Positions 15,712-23,946 of a stretch of 28,089 nucleotides of DNA are shown here, in pieces. The first letter of the stretch is position 1. Each line of letters starts with the position of its first letter. Under the pieces are notes generated by a model, which ran no database searches, had not been told where the DNA came from, and was given only the letters and a program-made list of their open reading frames with translations. A program made the translations under genes and the position numbers. The DNA comes from Bacteroidales bacterium (lineage in GTDB: Bacteria; Bacteroidota; Bacteroidia; Bacteroidales; P3): assembly GCA_016281475.1 (NCBI GenBank), contig JAEEIS010000219.1, positions 1 to 28,089 of the forward strand, read 5' to 3'.

Positions 15712-16430
15712 CAAAATAGTGTTGCCAATACTGCTGTCGCTCTGGGATTTTGGATTTGGAAATAGGTAGTTTCGGGTGTGGTGATACGGTTTATTGTCAC
15801 TTGCTCTCCCGGCTGGGTCTCCTGCTGGTATTCGAGGCAGAGGTGGTAGGGGCATGGCACGTCAGTACCCTTGGGCAGCGTGTCGAATATCCATCGCACA
15901 TACTCGGCGTTGTTCACATGGTTGGTGTGGTCGAGCATCGAAGGCAGCACATTGAACTGCGCCACCTGTTCCACCTCCCCCACCCCTTTGGGCAACCGTA
16001 TGCGGTCGAGCTTCTGGCGGTCGGTGGCAAAGCCTTCATAGTATTTGAACGAGTCCATAAAGTCGTGCATCCGCATCACATGACGGCTGCTCAATTCCAT
16101 TATAGCCCAATAAGTTGTCGAGGCGACAATGGCGTTGCCCTGCTGGTCCAATATCTGCGAGTCGCGGAAGGCAAACAGTCCGTCAGTGCCACGCGACCAG
16201 GTCTTCAGCGTCACAGGCTCCGCCTCATGGGGCAGGCGGTCGAAACGGTAGTAGGCTCGGCATATCACCCACGCCCTTCCCTGCTTGATGAGCTCGGAGA
16301 ATCCGATGCTGTGGGTCTGCGAATGGAGACAGGCTATCTCCTGAAACAGCCGTACCGCCGACCAAGGCGATAGGTTGTCATACTGGTCACACAGATAGTT
16401 GTGAGTGATAAGAGACTCTGTATAGAACAT
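15711..16430 (-). CDS. Acyl-ACP thioesterase (FatA/FatB family)
   Basis: Releases free fatty acids from acyl carrier protein in the cytosol. The 239-residue protein has the double hot-dog layout of bacterial FatA-like enzymes: an N-terminal half with the substrate-pocket helix (SAVRLFQEIACLHSQ, HSIGFSELIKQGRAWVI) and VTLKTWSRGTDGLFAFRDSQI, and a C-terminal half with the active-site stretch SMLDHTNHVNNAEYVRWIFD at about 163-182, where Asp, Asn and His match the catalytic residues of the family. It begins 84 bases downstream of argS, behind a long hairpin that ends near its start codon, so expression may be controlled by that structure. The stop codon is embedded in a TTTGAAATTGAAAATTGA repeat. 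Confidence 0.92.
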   Translation of the reverse strand: MFYTESLITHNYLCDQYDNLSPWSAVRLFQEIACLHSQTHSIGFSELIKQGRAWVICRAYYRFDRLPHEAEPVTLKTWSRGTDGLFAFRDSQILDQQGNAIVASTTYWAIMELSSRHVMRMHDFMDSFKYYEGFATDRQKLDRIRLPKGVGEVEQVAQFNVLPSMLDHTNHVNNAEYVRWIFDTLPKGTDVPCPYHLCLEYQQETQPGEQVTINRITTPETTYFQIQNPRATAVLATLF

Positions 16431-16446
16431 GAGGTTAGAGGTTAAG

Positions 16447-16506
16447 GGTTAGAGGTTAGGGGTTAGAGGTTAAGTGCGGCAGCTACTCTAACCCTAACCT
16501 CTAACC
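16447..16506. repeat. TTAGAGGTTAGGG hairpin in the argS-thioesterase gap
   Basis: The right arm 16487-16506 is the reverse complement of GGTTAGAGGTTAGGGTTAGA; the left arm 16447-16467 is the same with one extra G. The loop is 19 bases. Further ggttagag words extend the left side to 16432, right up to the thioesterase start codon at 16430. In the leftward transcript the structure would sit in the 5' region of the thioesterase gene. Confidence 0.75.
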
Positions 16507-16514
16507 TTTTTTCT

Positions 16515-18311
16515 TTACATTCTTTCGGGGACTTCGATACCCAGTATTCTCATGGTGTTCTTCAAGGCCTGCGCCACCACTGCACACAGCTGCACACGGA
16601 AGGTCTTCACCGCCGTGTCGGTCTCGCGCAGGATGGGGGTGTCCTGATAGAAACTGTTGAAACTCTTAGCCAAGTCGTAGGCATAGTTGGCCACCATGGC
16701 GGGACTGAAGTTGTCGGCTGCCGAGGCTATCGCGCCGGGCATGTCGTGCAGGCAGCGCACCACGGCCTTCTCCTTGTCGGTGAGGGTCGGCACAGCACCG
16801 GGAGCCAACGGCTGCATCTCGTCGATGCCCTGCTCCTCAGCCTTACGCACAATACTGCGGATACGCGCGTGCGTGTATTGGATAAAAGGACCCGTGTTGC
16901 CGTTGAAGTCGATACTCTCGGCGGGATTGAACAGCATGTTCTTGGCGGGGTCGACCTTCAGAATGAAGTATTTCAACGCACCGAGGGCGAGTATATGGTA
17001 TAGCTCCTTGAGCTGTTCGGGAGTCATGTCGTCGTTCTTGCCGTGGTCGCGGCACATCTCCTCGGCGGTCTCCTCCATCTCGGTGATGAGGTCGTCGGCA
17101 TCCACCACCGTGCCCTCGCGGCTCTTCATCTTGCCGTTGGGCAGCTCCACCATGCCGTAGGAGAGGTGGTACACCTTGTCGGCCCACTCAAAGCCCAGCT
17201 TGCCGAGGATGAGTTTCAACACCTTGAAATGGTAGTCCTGCTCGTTGCCCACCACATAGATAAGCTGCTCGGCTCCAAAGTCGTTGTGGCGCAGCAGTGC
17301 CGTGCCGAGGTCCTGAGTCATATAGACCGAGGTGCCGTCGCGGCGCAGCAGCAGCTTCTGGTCCAACCCGTCGCCGGTGAGGTCACACCACACCGACCCG
17401 TCTTCCTTGCGGAACAGCACACCCATATCCAGTCCCTTCTGCACCAACTCCTTGCCCAGCAGATAGGTGTTAGACTCATAATAAATCTTATCGAAGCCGA
17501 CACCCAGCCGCTTGTAGGTCTCGTCAAATCCGGCATACACCCAGCCGTTCATCCGCGTCCAGAGGTCGCGCACCTCCTTGTCACCCTCCTCCCAACGTTT
17601 CAGCATCGCCTGCGCCTCCAGCATCAGCGGAGCCTGCTTCTTCGCCTCTTCCTCTTCCATGCCCTTATCCATCAGGCTCTTTATTTCCTCTTTATAATGC
17701 TTGTCAAACTCCACATAGTACTTGCCAACTAGGTGGTCGCCCTTCATGCCGCTGCTTTCGGGTGTCTCGCCGTTGCCGTAGCGCAGCCACGCCAGCATCG
17801 ACTTGCAGATATGTATGCCGCGGTCGTTCACCAGGTTCACCTTCTTCACATTCGCGCCGTTGGCGGCCAGCAGTTCGCTCACCGACCAACCCAGCAGGTT
17901 GTTGCGTATATGGCCCAAGTGCAGGGGCTTGTTGGTGTTGGGCGACGAATATTCCACCACCACCGGCTTGGCATTCGGGTCCGTGGCCTTCAGCCCGTAG
18001 TCGGCCATGCCCACCGTCTGCGAAACAAACTGCAGCCAGTAGCCGTCTGCCACACTGAGGTTTAGGAACCCCTTCACCACATTATAGTCCGACACCTCGT
18101 CGACCAACTCCTTCACCTTTGCGCCCAGCTCGCCTGCCACCTGCTCGGGACTCTTGCGCGCCAGCTTCACGTAGGGGAACACCACGACCGTATAGTCGCC
18201 CTCAAATTCTTTCTTGGTAGTCTGCAGCACCACCGTCTCGGCGGCCGCGTCGATGCCATAAAGGCTCTTTAATGCGGTCGAAACCGCCTGTTGAATGTTT
18301 TGCTCTATCAT
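16515..18311 (-). CDS. argS: Arginyl-tRNA synthetase
   Basis: Charges tRNA-Arg with arginine using ATP. The start at 18311 (MIEQNIQQAVSTAL) matches the family; a more distal in-frame ATG at 18338 adds MIYRKKSTE, which looks like leader. The 598-residue protein has the N-terminal Add-1 domain, the class I HIGH motif as HLGH near residue 130 in SSPNTNKPLHLGHIRNN, a KMSKS-like loop as KMKSREGTVVDADDL near residue 395, and the C-terminal DALR anticodon-binding domain with FIQYTHARIRSI and YAYDLAKSFNSFYQD. It is divergent from hppA across about 150 bases. A weak TATGTGTG -7-like site at 18336-18343 could drive it. Confidence 0.97.
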   Translation of the reverse strand: MIEQNIQQAVSTALKSLYGIDAAAETVVLQTTKKEFEGDYTVVVFPYVKLARKSPEQVAGELGAKVKELVDEVSDYNVVKGFLNLSVADGYWLQFVSQTVGMADYGLKATDPNAKPVVVEYSSPNTNKPLHLGHIRNNLLGWSVSELLAANGANVKKVNLVNDRGIHICKSMLAWLRYGNGETPESSGMKGDHLVGKYYVEFDKHYKEEIKSLMDKGMEEEEAKKQAPLMLEAQAMLKRWEEGDKEVRDLWTRMNGWVYAGFDETYKRLGVGFDKIYYESNTYLLGKELVQKGLDMGVLFRKEDGSVWCDLTGDGLDQKLLLRRDGTSVYMTQDLGTALLRHNDFGAEQLIYVVGNEQDYHFKVLKLILGKLGFEWADKVYHLSYGMVELPNGKMKSREGTVVDADDLITEMEETAEEMCRDHGKNDDMTPEQLKELYHILALGALKYFILKVDPAKNMLFNPAESIDFNGNTGPFIQYTHARIRSIVRKAEEQGIDEMQPLAPGAVPTLTDKEKAVVRCLHDMPGAIASAADNFSPAMVANYAYDLAKSFNSFYQDTPILRETDTAVKTFRVQLCAVVAQALKNTMRILGIEVPERM

Positions 18312-18390
18312 TTCTGTACTTTTTTTCCTATAAATCACACATATCCACTTCTGACTCCCGCAAAAATGGAATGCAAAATTACAATTTTTT

Positions 18391-18420
18391 TTTGTATCTT
18401 TGCAAAAATTGGTATATTTG
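18391..18420 (+). promoter_or_regulatory. Bacteroidota promoter for hppA
   Basis: TTTG (18391-18394), an 18-base spacer and TATATTTG (18413-18420) fit the -33/-7 consensus. Two more exact TAnnTTTG sites flank it, at 18395-18402 (TATCTTTG) and 18428-18435 (TAAATTTG), so alternative or staggered starts are possible. Predicted starts lie 20-55 bases before the hppA ATG. Confidence 0.6.
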
Positions 18421-18463
18421 TAACTTGTAAATTTGTGTTAAAATAATTCAAAACTGTTTCAAT

Positions 18464-20878
18464 ATGAAGAAAATACTATTGTCACTAACCGCTCTTGCAC
18501 TACCATTTTTTACTTTTGCGAGCGAAGCGGATTTAGAAATGCCCAACGGTTTTGCCACCAACCCCGACACAAAAATCCTCTACTGGGGTTTCCTCATCGT
18601 CATTCTCGGACTCCTGTTCGGGTTCTACCAATTTTTCAAGGTCCGTAAGCTCAAGGCCCACTCCTCCATGCTCGAGATTGGCAACGTCATCTTCAAAACC
18701 TGCTCCACCTACCTCAAGCAGCAGGGCAAGTTCCTCATCGGTCTGTTCGTCATCATCGGCCTCTGCATAGGCCTCTACTTCGGTGTGCTGTCGCACATGA
18801 GCTTCGGCTCCGTCTGCCTCGTGCTGGCGTGGACAGTCATCGGCATCCTCGGCTCCTACGGCGTGGCATGGTTCGGCGTACGCATGAACACCTACGCCAA
18901 TTCGCGCATGGCCTTCGCCTCCCTGCGCCGCAAGCCCCTCGACCTGCTCAACATCCCCCTGCGTGCGGGAATGAGCATCGGCATCGTCCTCATCTGCATC
19001 GAGCTGGTGCTGATGCTGGTCATCCTCCTCTTCATGCCTGAGAATCTGGCAGGCAGCTGCTTCATCGGCTTCGCCATCGGCGAGAGCCTCGGAGCCAGCG
19101 CCCTCCGCATTGCAGGCGGCATCTTCACCAAAATTGCCGACATCGGCAGCGACCTCATGAAGGTGGTCTTCAAGATTGGCGAAGACGACCCCCGCAACCC
19201 CGGCGTCATAGCCGACTGCACCGGCGACAACGCGGGCGACAGCATCGGACCCACCGCCGACGGTTTCGAGACCTACGGCGTCACCGGCGTCGCACTCGTC
19301 AGTTTCATCCTCCTCGCCGTGCCTCCCGCATTCCAAGTGCAGCTGCTGGTTTGGATCTTCGTCATGCGCATCCTCGGCATCATCGCCTCCGTGCTGGCCT
19401 ACTACCTCAACGGTGCCATCGCCTCGGCACGCTACCGCAACGCCGACGACCTCAACTTCGAGAAACCCCTCACCAACCTGGTGTGGATAACCTCGCTCCT
19501 CAGCATCCTCGGCACCTTCCTCGCCAGCTACCTCATCCTCAACAACCCCGACATCAACGCCGCCGTCCCCAACCTCTGGCTCGCACTCTCCATCATCATC
19601 AGCTGCGGCACCCTGGGCGCGGCCCTCATCCCCGAATTCACCAAACTCTTCACCTCCCCCACCTCCAAGCATGTCAAAGAGGTGGTCAAAGCCTCTGAGC
19701 AGGGCGGCGCGTCGCTCAACATCCTCAGCGGCATCGTGGCCGGCAATATGGGCGCATTCTGGACAGGCCTCGTCTTCGTGGTGCTGATGGTCATCGCCTA
19801 CACCGCCTCCAGCGCCTTCGGCCTCGCTCCCGTCTTCGGCCCCTACTTCTCCATCTTCGCCTTCGGCCTCGTGGCCTTCGGCATGCTGGGCATGGGCCCC
19901 GTCACCATTGCCGTCGACAGCTACGGCCCCGTCACCGACAACGCACAGAGCGTCTACGAACTCTCGCTCATTGAAGACGACATCGAGAAGACCACCCGCG
20001 AAGTCAAGTCCGAATTCGGCTTCACCCCCGACTTCGAAAAAGCCAAATACTACCTCGAAGCCAACGACGGCGCAGGCAACACCTTCAAGGCCACAGCCAA
20101 GCCCGTGCTCATCGGCACCGCAGTCGTGGGCGCGACAACCATGATTTTCTCCCTCATCCTGCTCATCCAGAAGACCCTCGGCATCGAACCCGCCAGCATC
20201 CTCAACCTCCTCAACCCCTACAGCATCATCGGCTTCATCCTCGGCGGCTGCGTCATCTTCTGGTTCACCGGAGCCTCCATGCAGGCCGTCACCACCGGAG
20301 CCAACCGCGCCGTCGAATACATCAAAGACAACATCAAGCTCGATGCCGACGCACCCAAGAAGGCCGACACCGAGAAGAGTCAGGAGGTGGTCAAAATCTG
20401 CACCCAATACGCGCAGAAGGGCATGATCAACATCTTCATCGCCATCTTCGCCTTCGCCTTGGCATTCGCCTGCTTCTCCTCGCCCGAGAGCATCGGCGGC
20501 CAGAACGCCGTCTGCCTCTTCATCAGCTACCTCGTCAGCATCGCCGTCTTCGGCCTCTTCCAGGCCGTCTACATGGCCAACGCCGGCGGCGCATGGGACA
20601 ACGGCAAGAAAGTAGTCGAAGTCGACATGAAGGCCAAGGGCACCGCCCTGCACGATGCCAGCGTCGTCGGCGACACCGTGGGCGACCCCTTCAAGGACAC
20701 CAGCTCCGTGGCCCTCAACCCCATCATCAAGTTCACCACCCTCTTCGGCGTCCTGGCCATGGAGATTGCCATCAGCGAAGGCTTCCGCAGCGTAGCCCCC
20801 TACTTCGGCATCCTCTTCCTCGTCATCGCCCTCTTCTTCGTCTACCGCTCCTTCTATCATATGCGCATCAAAAAGTAA
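18464..20878 (+). CDS. hppA: Membrane pyrophosphatase, ion-pumping, K+-independent type
   Basis: Couples pyrophosphate hydrolysis to ion export across the inner membrane. The 804-residue protein starts with a signal-like segment (MKKILLSLTALALPFFTFA) and has about 16 membrane helices. Active-site motifs: DIGSDLMK near residue 225, DDPRNPGVIADCTGDNAGDS at about 241-260 continuing into GPTADGFETYG, DSYGPVTDNAQS near 484, and GDTVGDPFKDTSS near 736. The K+-sensitivity site reads GNTFKAT at about 538-544, with Lys and Thr where K+-dependent enzymes have two Ala, so it should work without potassium and most likely pumps protons (inference). An acidic insert of about 35 residues precedes it. Third codon positions are almost all C or G, suggesting strong expression. 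A clear terminator follows. Confidence 0.95.
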   Translation: MKKILLSLTALALPFFTFASEADLEMPNGFATNPDTKILYWGFLIVILGLLFGFYQFFKVRKLKAHSSMLEIGNVIFKTCSTYLKQQGKFLIGLFVIIGLCIGLYFGVLSHMSFGSVCLVLAWTVIGILGSYGVAWFGVRMNTYANSRMAFASLRRKPLDLLNIPLRAGMSIGIVLICIELVLMLVILLFMPENLAGSCFIGFAIGESLGASALRIAGGIFTKIADIGSDLMKVVFKIGEDDPRNPGVIADCTGDNAGDSIGPTADGFETYGVTGVALVSFILLAVPPAFQVQLLVWIFVMRILGIIASVLAYYLNGAIASARYRNADDLNFEKPLTNLVWITSLLSILGTFLASYLILNNPDINAAVPNLWLALSIIISCGTLGAALIPEFTKLFTSPTSKHVKEVVKASEQGGASLNILSGIVAGNMGAFWTGLVFVVLMVIAYTASSAFGLAPVFGPYFSIFAFGLVAFGMLGMGPVTIAVDSYGPVTDNAQSVYELSLIEDDIEKTTREVKSEFGFTPDFEKAKYYLEANDGAGNTFKATAKPVLIGTAVVGATTMIFSLILLIQKTLGIEPASILNLLNPYSIIGFILGGCVIFWFTGASMQAVTTGANRAVEYIKDNIKLDADAPKKADTEKSQEVVKICTQYAQKGMINIFIAIFAFALAFACFSSPESIGGQNAVCLFISYLVSIAVFGLFQAVYMANAGGAWDNGKKVVEVDMKAKGTALHDASVVGDTVGDPFKDTSSVALNPIIKFTTLFGVLAMEIAISEGFRSVAPYFGILFLVIALFFVYRSFYHMRIKK

Positions 20879-20901
20879 GCACACACACTATCGCACCTAC
20901 C

Positions 20902-20938
20902 CTCCGCGCCCCGCACCTCCGGGACGCGGAGTTTTTTT
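20902..20938 (+). terminator. Rho-independent terminator of hppA
   Basis: CTCCGCG (20902-20908) pairs with CGCGGAG (20925-20931), with extra C/G pairs inside, followed at once by seven T (20932-20938). It lies 24 bases after the hppA stop. Confidence 0.9.
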
Positions 20939-21120
20939 GCCCCCTTCCCCTCCACCCCTCCCCTAGCATCCCCACACCCACACCCATACTCCGCCCCTCC
21001 CACACACCATCCCCGTCCCAGATTCGCCCCACCTCCGTCCCACCCTCGCCCCAGACTCGTCACCCAAACGTCCCGTCCCCATCCTAATTTTGTCCCCCCA
21101 AACGTCCCGCCACGCGCGCC
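20939..21120. other. Strand-biased C-rich tract with G-quadruplex potential on the minus strand
   Basis: About 180 bases almost without G on the plus strand, made of short CCC and CCCC runs. The minus strand has GGGG-A-GGGG-TGGA-GGGG-AA-GGGGG near 20940-20965 and GGGTGTGGGTGTGGGG at about 20972-20987. No credible gene is seen. It starts directly after the hppA terminator. Confidence 0.6.
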
Positions 21121-21218
21121 AATACAAATAATTTTTCACTCCCTTACCGCATCCTGCCGCTTCTTACTGATTCCTACTTAATTGTACTGATTTTTACCGA
21201 TTGGCAAGTCGTTAGTTG

Positions 21219-21288
21219 GTCCCATAGCGATGAACGACCTATGATAGGTCGGGTGAAACTGCACCGTTCGAGGGAGTTAGTATGGGTC
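21219..21288 (+). other. Candidate structured RNA leader of the T9SS surface protein gene
   Basis: In the 619-base gap before the surface protein gene, CCCATA (21221-21226) pairs with TATGGG (21281-21286) and encloses two hairpins: GACCTA-tga-TAGGTC (21236-21250) and GGTG-aaactg-CACC (21252-21265). This gives a compact three-way junction. I do not recognise a known riboswitch or a tRNA in it. The remaining gap 21121-21497 contains another hairpin near 21433 but no gene. Confidence 0.35.
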
Positions 21289-21432
21289 TAGGTGAATGAA
21301 AAGTAAGAAATATAGTTAAAAAAGTGTTAAAGTTGGGGGCGAAGTGCAACAAAAACGGCTTTTCGCAGTCTATATGGTGCAAGGGACGCGGTGGGACGGA
21401 TTGGGAGGGTGGCAGACCCTATAGAGAAAAAA

Positions 21433-21447
21433 GTGTGCAAGGCACAC
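21433..21447 (+). other. Small hairpin upstream of the T9SS surface protein gene
   Basis: GTGTGC-aag-GCACAC is a perfect 6-bp stem 51 bases before the start codon, followed by an AT-rich stretch without a T run. It could be an operator or a leader hairpin. The only -7-like site nearby is an imperfect TATATTTT at about 21485. Confidence 0.35.
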
Positions 21448-21497
21448 AATAATAATGGCAAAAAAACGTTAGTTGAATTTAAACTATATTTTACGCG

Positions 21498-23879
21498 ATG
21501 AGAAACAATACGACACGATTCAAGAAAGCCTTGGCGCTGACGGTGATAGGACTATTCACAACGATAGGTGGCAAGGCATGGGCGCAGTGTCCCGAAATCA
21601 CCATCGACGAGAAGTACGACCACCAACGGTCGGCGATATGTGTTGAAAACGGATGGGATACGACAGTGGACTGCCGCAACGCCAGCCTGGTGCTGCATGT
21701 CACCTATTTCATCACGGCCGAGAAGTTCAACGGCACCTATCTGGTGGAGGAGATACCGTACAACCCAGTGGACACGACGTTCCACGCAGGCAGCCAGCTC
21801 AATATCAACAACGACGACCAGTGGGAGGCCACGATGATTCAGTTCCCGTTCACCTTCATGTTTTTCGGCTACCCCTACACTCAGGCCAATGTGGGGTCGA
21901 ACGGACTGGTAACGTTTAATACCAACTGCCTAGGACAGGGCTGCAACTACATCTTCAACGAGCCTATCCCCAATCCGAATTTCACCCAAAACACAACCAC
22001 ATACCCTGCTTGCATGAACGCTATCTATGGCGTGTATGAGGACATCGACCCCCGAGGGTTGACGACGGGCCAGGGCATGTACCGCTATGTAGGCGGGACG
22101 TACCCCTGCCGCCACCTGTGCGCCAGCGTCAACGAGGTGCCGCTGTTCCCCTACAGCAGCAATAGCAGCAACCGCTGCACCTACCAGATAGTCTGCTACG
22201 AGGGCACCAACGTCATCGAGGTGCACGTCAAGCAGCGCAGCTGCTGCTCGAGCACCAATGGCGGCAAGGGAATGATAGGCATACAGAATGCCACGGGACT
22301 GAACCAGGTGTCGCACTACCACGACTTCAACTATGTGGGCGACCCGACCTACAACATAGAGCCCAACTCGCCCGGCGCCTTCGTGGCACCCAACCGCGGC
22401 AACCAGACGGGCGGATGGACCGGCACGACGAGCTACGAGGCATGGCGTTTCACGCCACAAGGCTCAACCTCAAAGAACATCTTCTGGTGGCGGCTGTTTG
22501 AAGATGCCGACGGCAACATCATCGACTCGGTGCAGCTGACCAACAATCCGGGCGACACCAACGGCTACTACCTGAATGCGGAACACACTATGGTAAGGGT
22601 TACGCCCACCCGCACCACACGTTATGTGGTGCAGTGCCGCTACAAGGGTGCCAACGGCCACTGGTACGGCGTGGACAACCTGAGTATGCGCGACACCATC
22701 ACCGTGGGAATGGACACGGGACGCACCATATCGCTGTGGGCTGAGGACACCATCCTGGCCGAGGGCGAGCGCACCAGGGTGTATCTGCAATATCCCAACG
22801 ACCAAGTGCTCGACTCGTGCACATGGCTCGCCAAGAAACGATACAACGGCCGCGACACGCTAATGCCGCCGTCGGCACTGACAAACTACTACACCAACGT
22901 GGTCTTTAACAACGATACCGACATGCTGGTGCAGAACCACACCGACAGCAGCTATGTGTTCTGCAACGCCTCGTTCAAAAACGGCTGCAACAACTACGAC
23001 AGCGTCTTGATTCAGACATTCCCCAACTATGACTTCTACGACACGATAGGCCTCTGCCGCGGCGAGAGTGCGGACTGGTGCGGGATGCACTTCGCACAGC
23101 CACAGCACACGTTCGACACGTCGAAACACTACTACTCGGTGCATGAGAGCGACAGCGTCCGCCATCTGCATCTGGTGGTGTCGGACCTGAGCTACCACAC
23201 CGACACGGTGCTTGACTGCAAGCCCTACACTTGGCAGAACGGGCGCACCTATTCGGCCAACAACGACGCGACCCGCGCCACCGACACGGTGCACCTGAAG
23301 AACGACTGGGGGTGCGACAGCATCGTGACGCTCGACTTCACCATCATCCCCATGAAGGCCATTATCGAACACACGCCCGAGGTGGCCACCATCGACAATC
23401 TGACTATCGAACTGTATGACCGCAGCTACGGCCACGACAGCCGCAAATGGCTGCTGCCCGACGGACAGACCAGCCTGATGGCCGAAACCAGCATCATCTT
23501 CCCCTTGGACGGCGAGGACTCGATGACGGTGCAGCTGGCGGTGCACAACAACTACGGCTGCGACGACACCGCCACGTCGGTGATACCGCTGCACAAGGTG
23601 TCGTACTATGTGCCCAACGTGTTCACCCCCGACCGCAACGACAACAACCGCTGGGCTCCCTCGATACAGGGCAACGCCAACGAGATACAGGTGTGGATTT
23701 ACAACCGCCGAGGAGCGCAGGTGTGCTACTTCCAGGGCAGCGAAGGATTCTGGGACGGCACGGACATGTACGGTCGCCGATGCGAACAAGGGTCATACGT
23801 ATACATAATCCGCTACCGCAACACGCTAAATCCCGAAATCACACAGGAGGTGAAGGGGACCATCACGCTGCTGAGATAA
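21498..23879 (+). CDS. Large T9SS type-B secreted surface protein
   Basis: A 793-residue exported protein: signal peptide MRNNTTRFKKALALTVIGLF with cleavage likely after KAWAQ. Residues about 100-290 form a domain with GSNGLVTFNT and IYGVYEDIDPRG motifs plus many cysteines (paired CC, CRHLC), like the nidogen-type ectodomains common in Bacteroidota surface proteins. Residues about 610-690 look like a PKD domain (DNLTIELYDRSYGHDSRKW). The C-terminus from about 704 (YYVPNVFTPDRNDNNRW, VWIYNRRGAQVCYF, GTDMYGRRCEQGSYVYIIRY, VKGTITLLR) is a gliding-motility-type CHU_C sorting domain, which targets cargo to the type IX system and is characteristic of the type-B branch. It is probably an adhesin or matrix protein; no enzyme motif is seen. 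Confidence 0.9.
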   Translation: MRNNTTRFKKALALTVIGLFTTIGGKAWAQCPEITIDEKYDHQRSAICVENGWDTTVDCRNASLVLHVTYFITAEKFNGTYLVEEIPYNPVDTTFHAGSQLNINNDDQWEATMIQFPFTFMFFGYPYTQANVGSNGLVTFNTNCLGQGCNYIFNEPIPNPNFTQNTTTYPACMNAIYGVYEDIDPRGLTTGQGMYRYVGGTYPCRHLCASVNEVPLFPYSSNSSNRCTYQIVCYEGTNVIEVHVKQRSCCSSTNGGKGMIGIQNATGLNQVSHYHDFNYVGDPTYNIEPNSPGAFVAPNRGNQTGGWTGTTSYEAWRFTPQGSTSKNIFWWRLFEDADGNIIDSVQLTNNPGDTNGYYLNAEHTMVRVTPTRTTRYVVQCRYKGANGHWYGVDNLSMRDTITVGMDTGRTISLWAEDTILAEGERTRVYLQYPNDQVLDSCTWLAKKRYNGRDTLMPPSALTNYYTNVVFNNDTDMLVQNHTDSSYVFCNASFKNGCNNYDSVLIQTFPNYDFYDTIGLCRGESADWCGMHFAQPQHTFDTSKHYYSVHESDSVRHLHLVVSDLSYHTDTVLDCKPYTWQNGRTYSANNDATRATDTVHLKNDWGCDSIVTLDFTIIPMKAIIEHTPEVATIDNLTIELYDRSYGHDSRKWLLPDGQTSLMAETSIIFPLDGEDSMTVQLAVHNNYGCDDTATSVIPLHKVSYYVPNVFTPDRNDNNRWAPSIQGNANEIQVWIYNRRGAQVCYFQGSEGFWDGTDMYGRRCEQGSYVYIIRYRNTLNPEITQEVKGTITLLR

Positions 23880-23894
23880 AAAAATCAATTAATC

Positions 23895-23930
23895 ACGTTA
23901 TTACGTCATTACGTTTTTACGACATTTCGT
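23895..23930. repeat. TTACGTCATTACG word repeat
   Basis: The 67-base gap before asd has attacg/ttacg words three times (cgttattacgtcattacg, then tttttacgac). ACG and CGT words are mutually complementary, so it can fold on itself. No promoter is evident. Confidence 0.5.
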
Positions 23931-23946
23931 TTCAAAAAATAAGAAA

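Noticed and set aside
16432..16506. Telomere-like TTAGGG words
   Set aside because: The words are irregular (TTAGAGG, TTAAGGG, TTAGGGG) and form an inverted repeat inside a bacterial gene cluster; no link to chromosome ends.
18312..18463. Replication origin at the divergent strand switch
   Set aside because: No DnaA-box cluster and no dnaA or parAB nearby; an ordinary divergent promoter region explains it.
18533..20884. 783-codon open frame antisense to hppA, extremely Asp/Glu/Gly rich
   Set aside because: It is a shadow caused by the strong C/G bias at third positions of hppA; the composition is not that of a real protein.
21219..21288. tRNA-like segment with a TTCGA sequence
   Set aside because: No 7-bp acceptor stem and no matching T-stem around TTCGA; the pairing present is a different three-way junction.
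21374..21424. 16-codon open frame with two Trp codons as an attenuator peptide
   Set aside because: No ribosome site, no adjacent Trp codons, no terminator/antiterminator pair and no amino-acid biosynthesis gene directly downstream.
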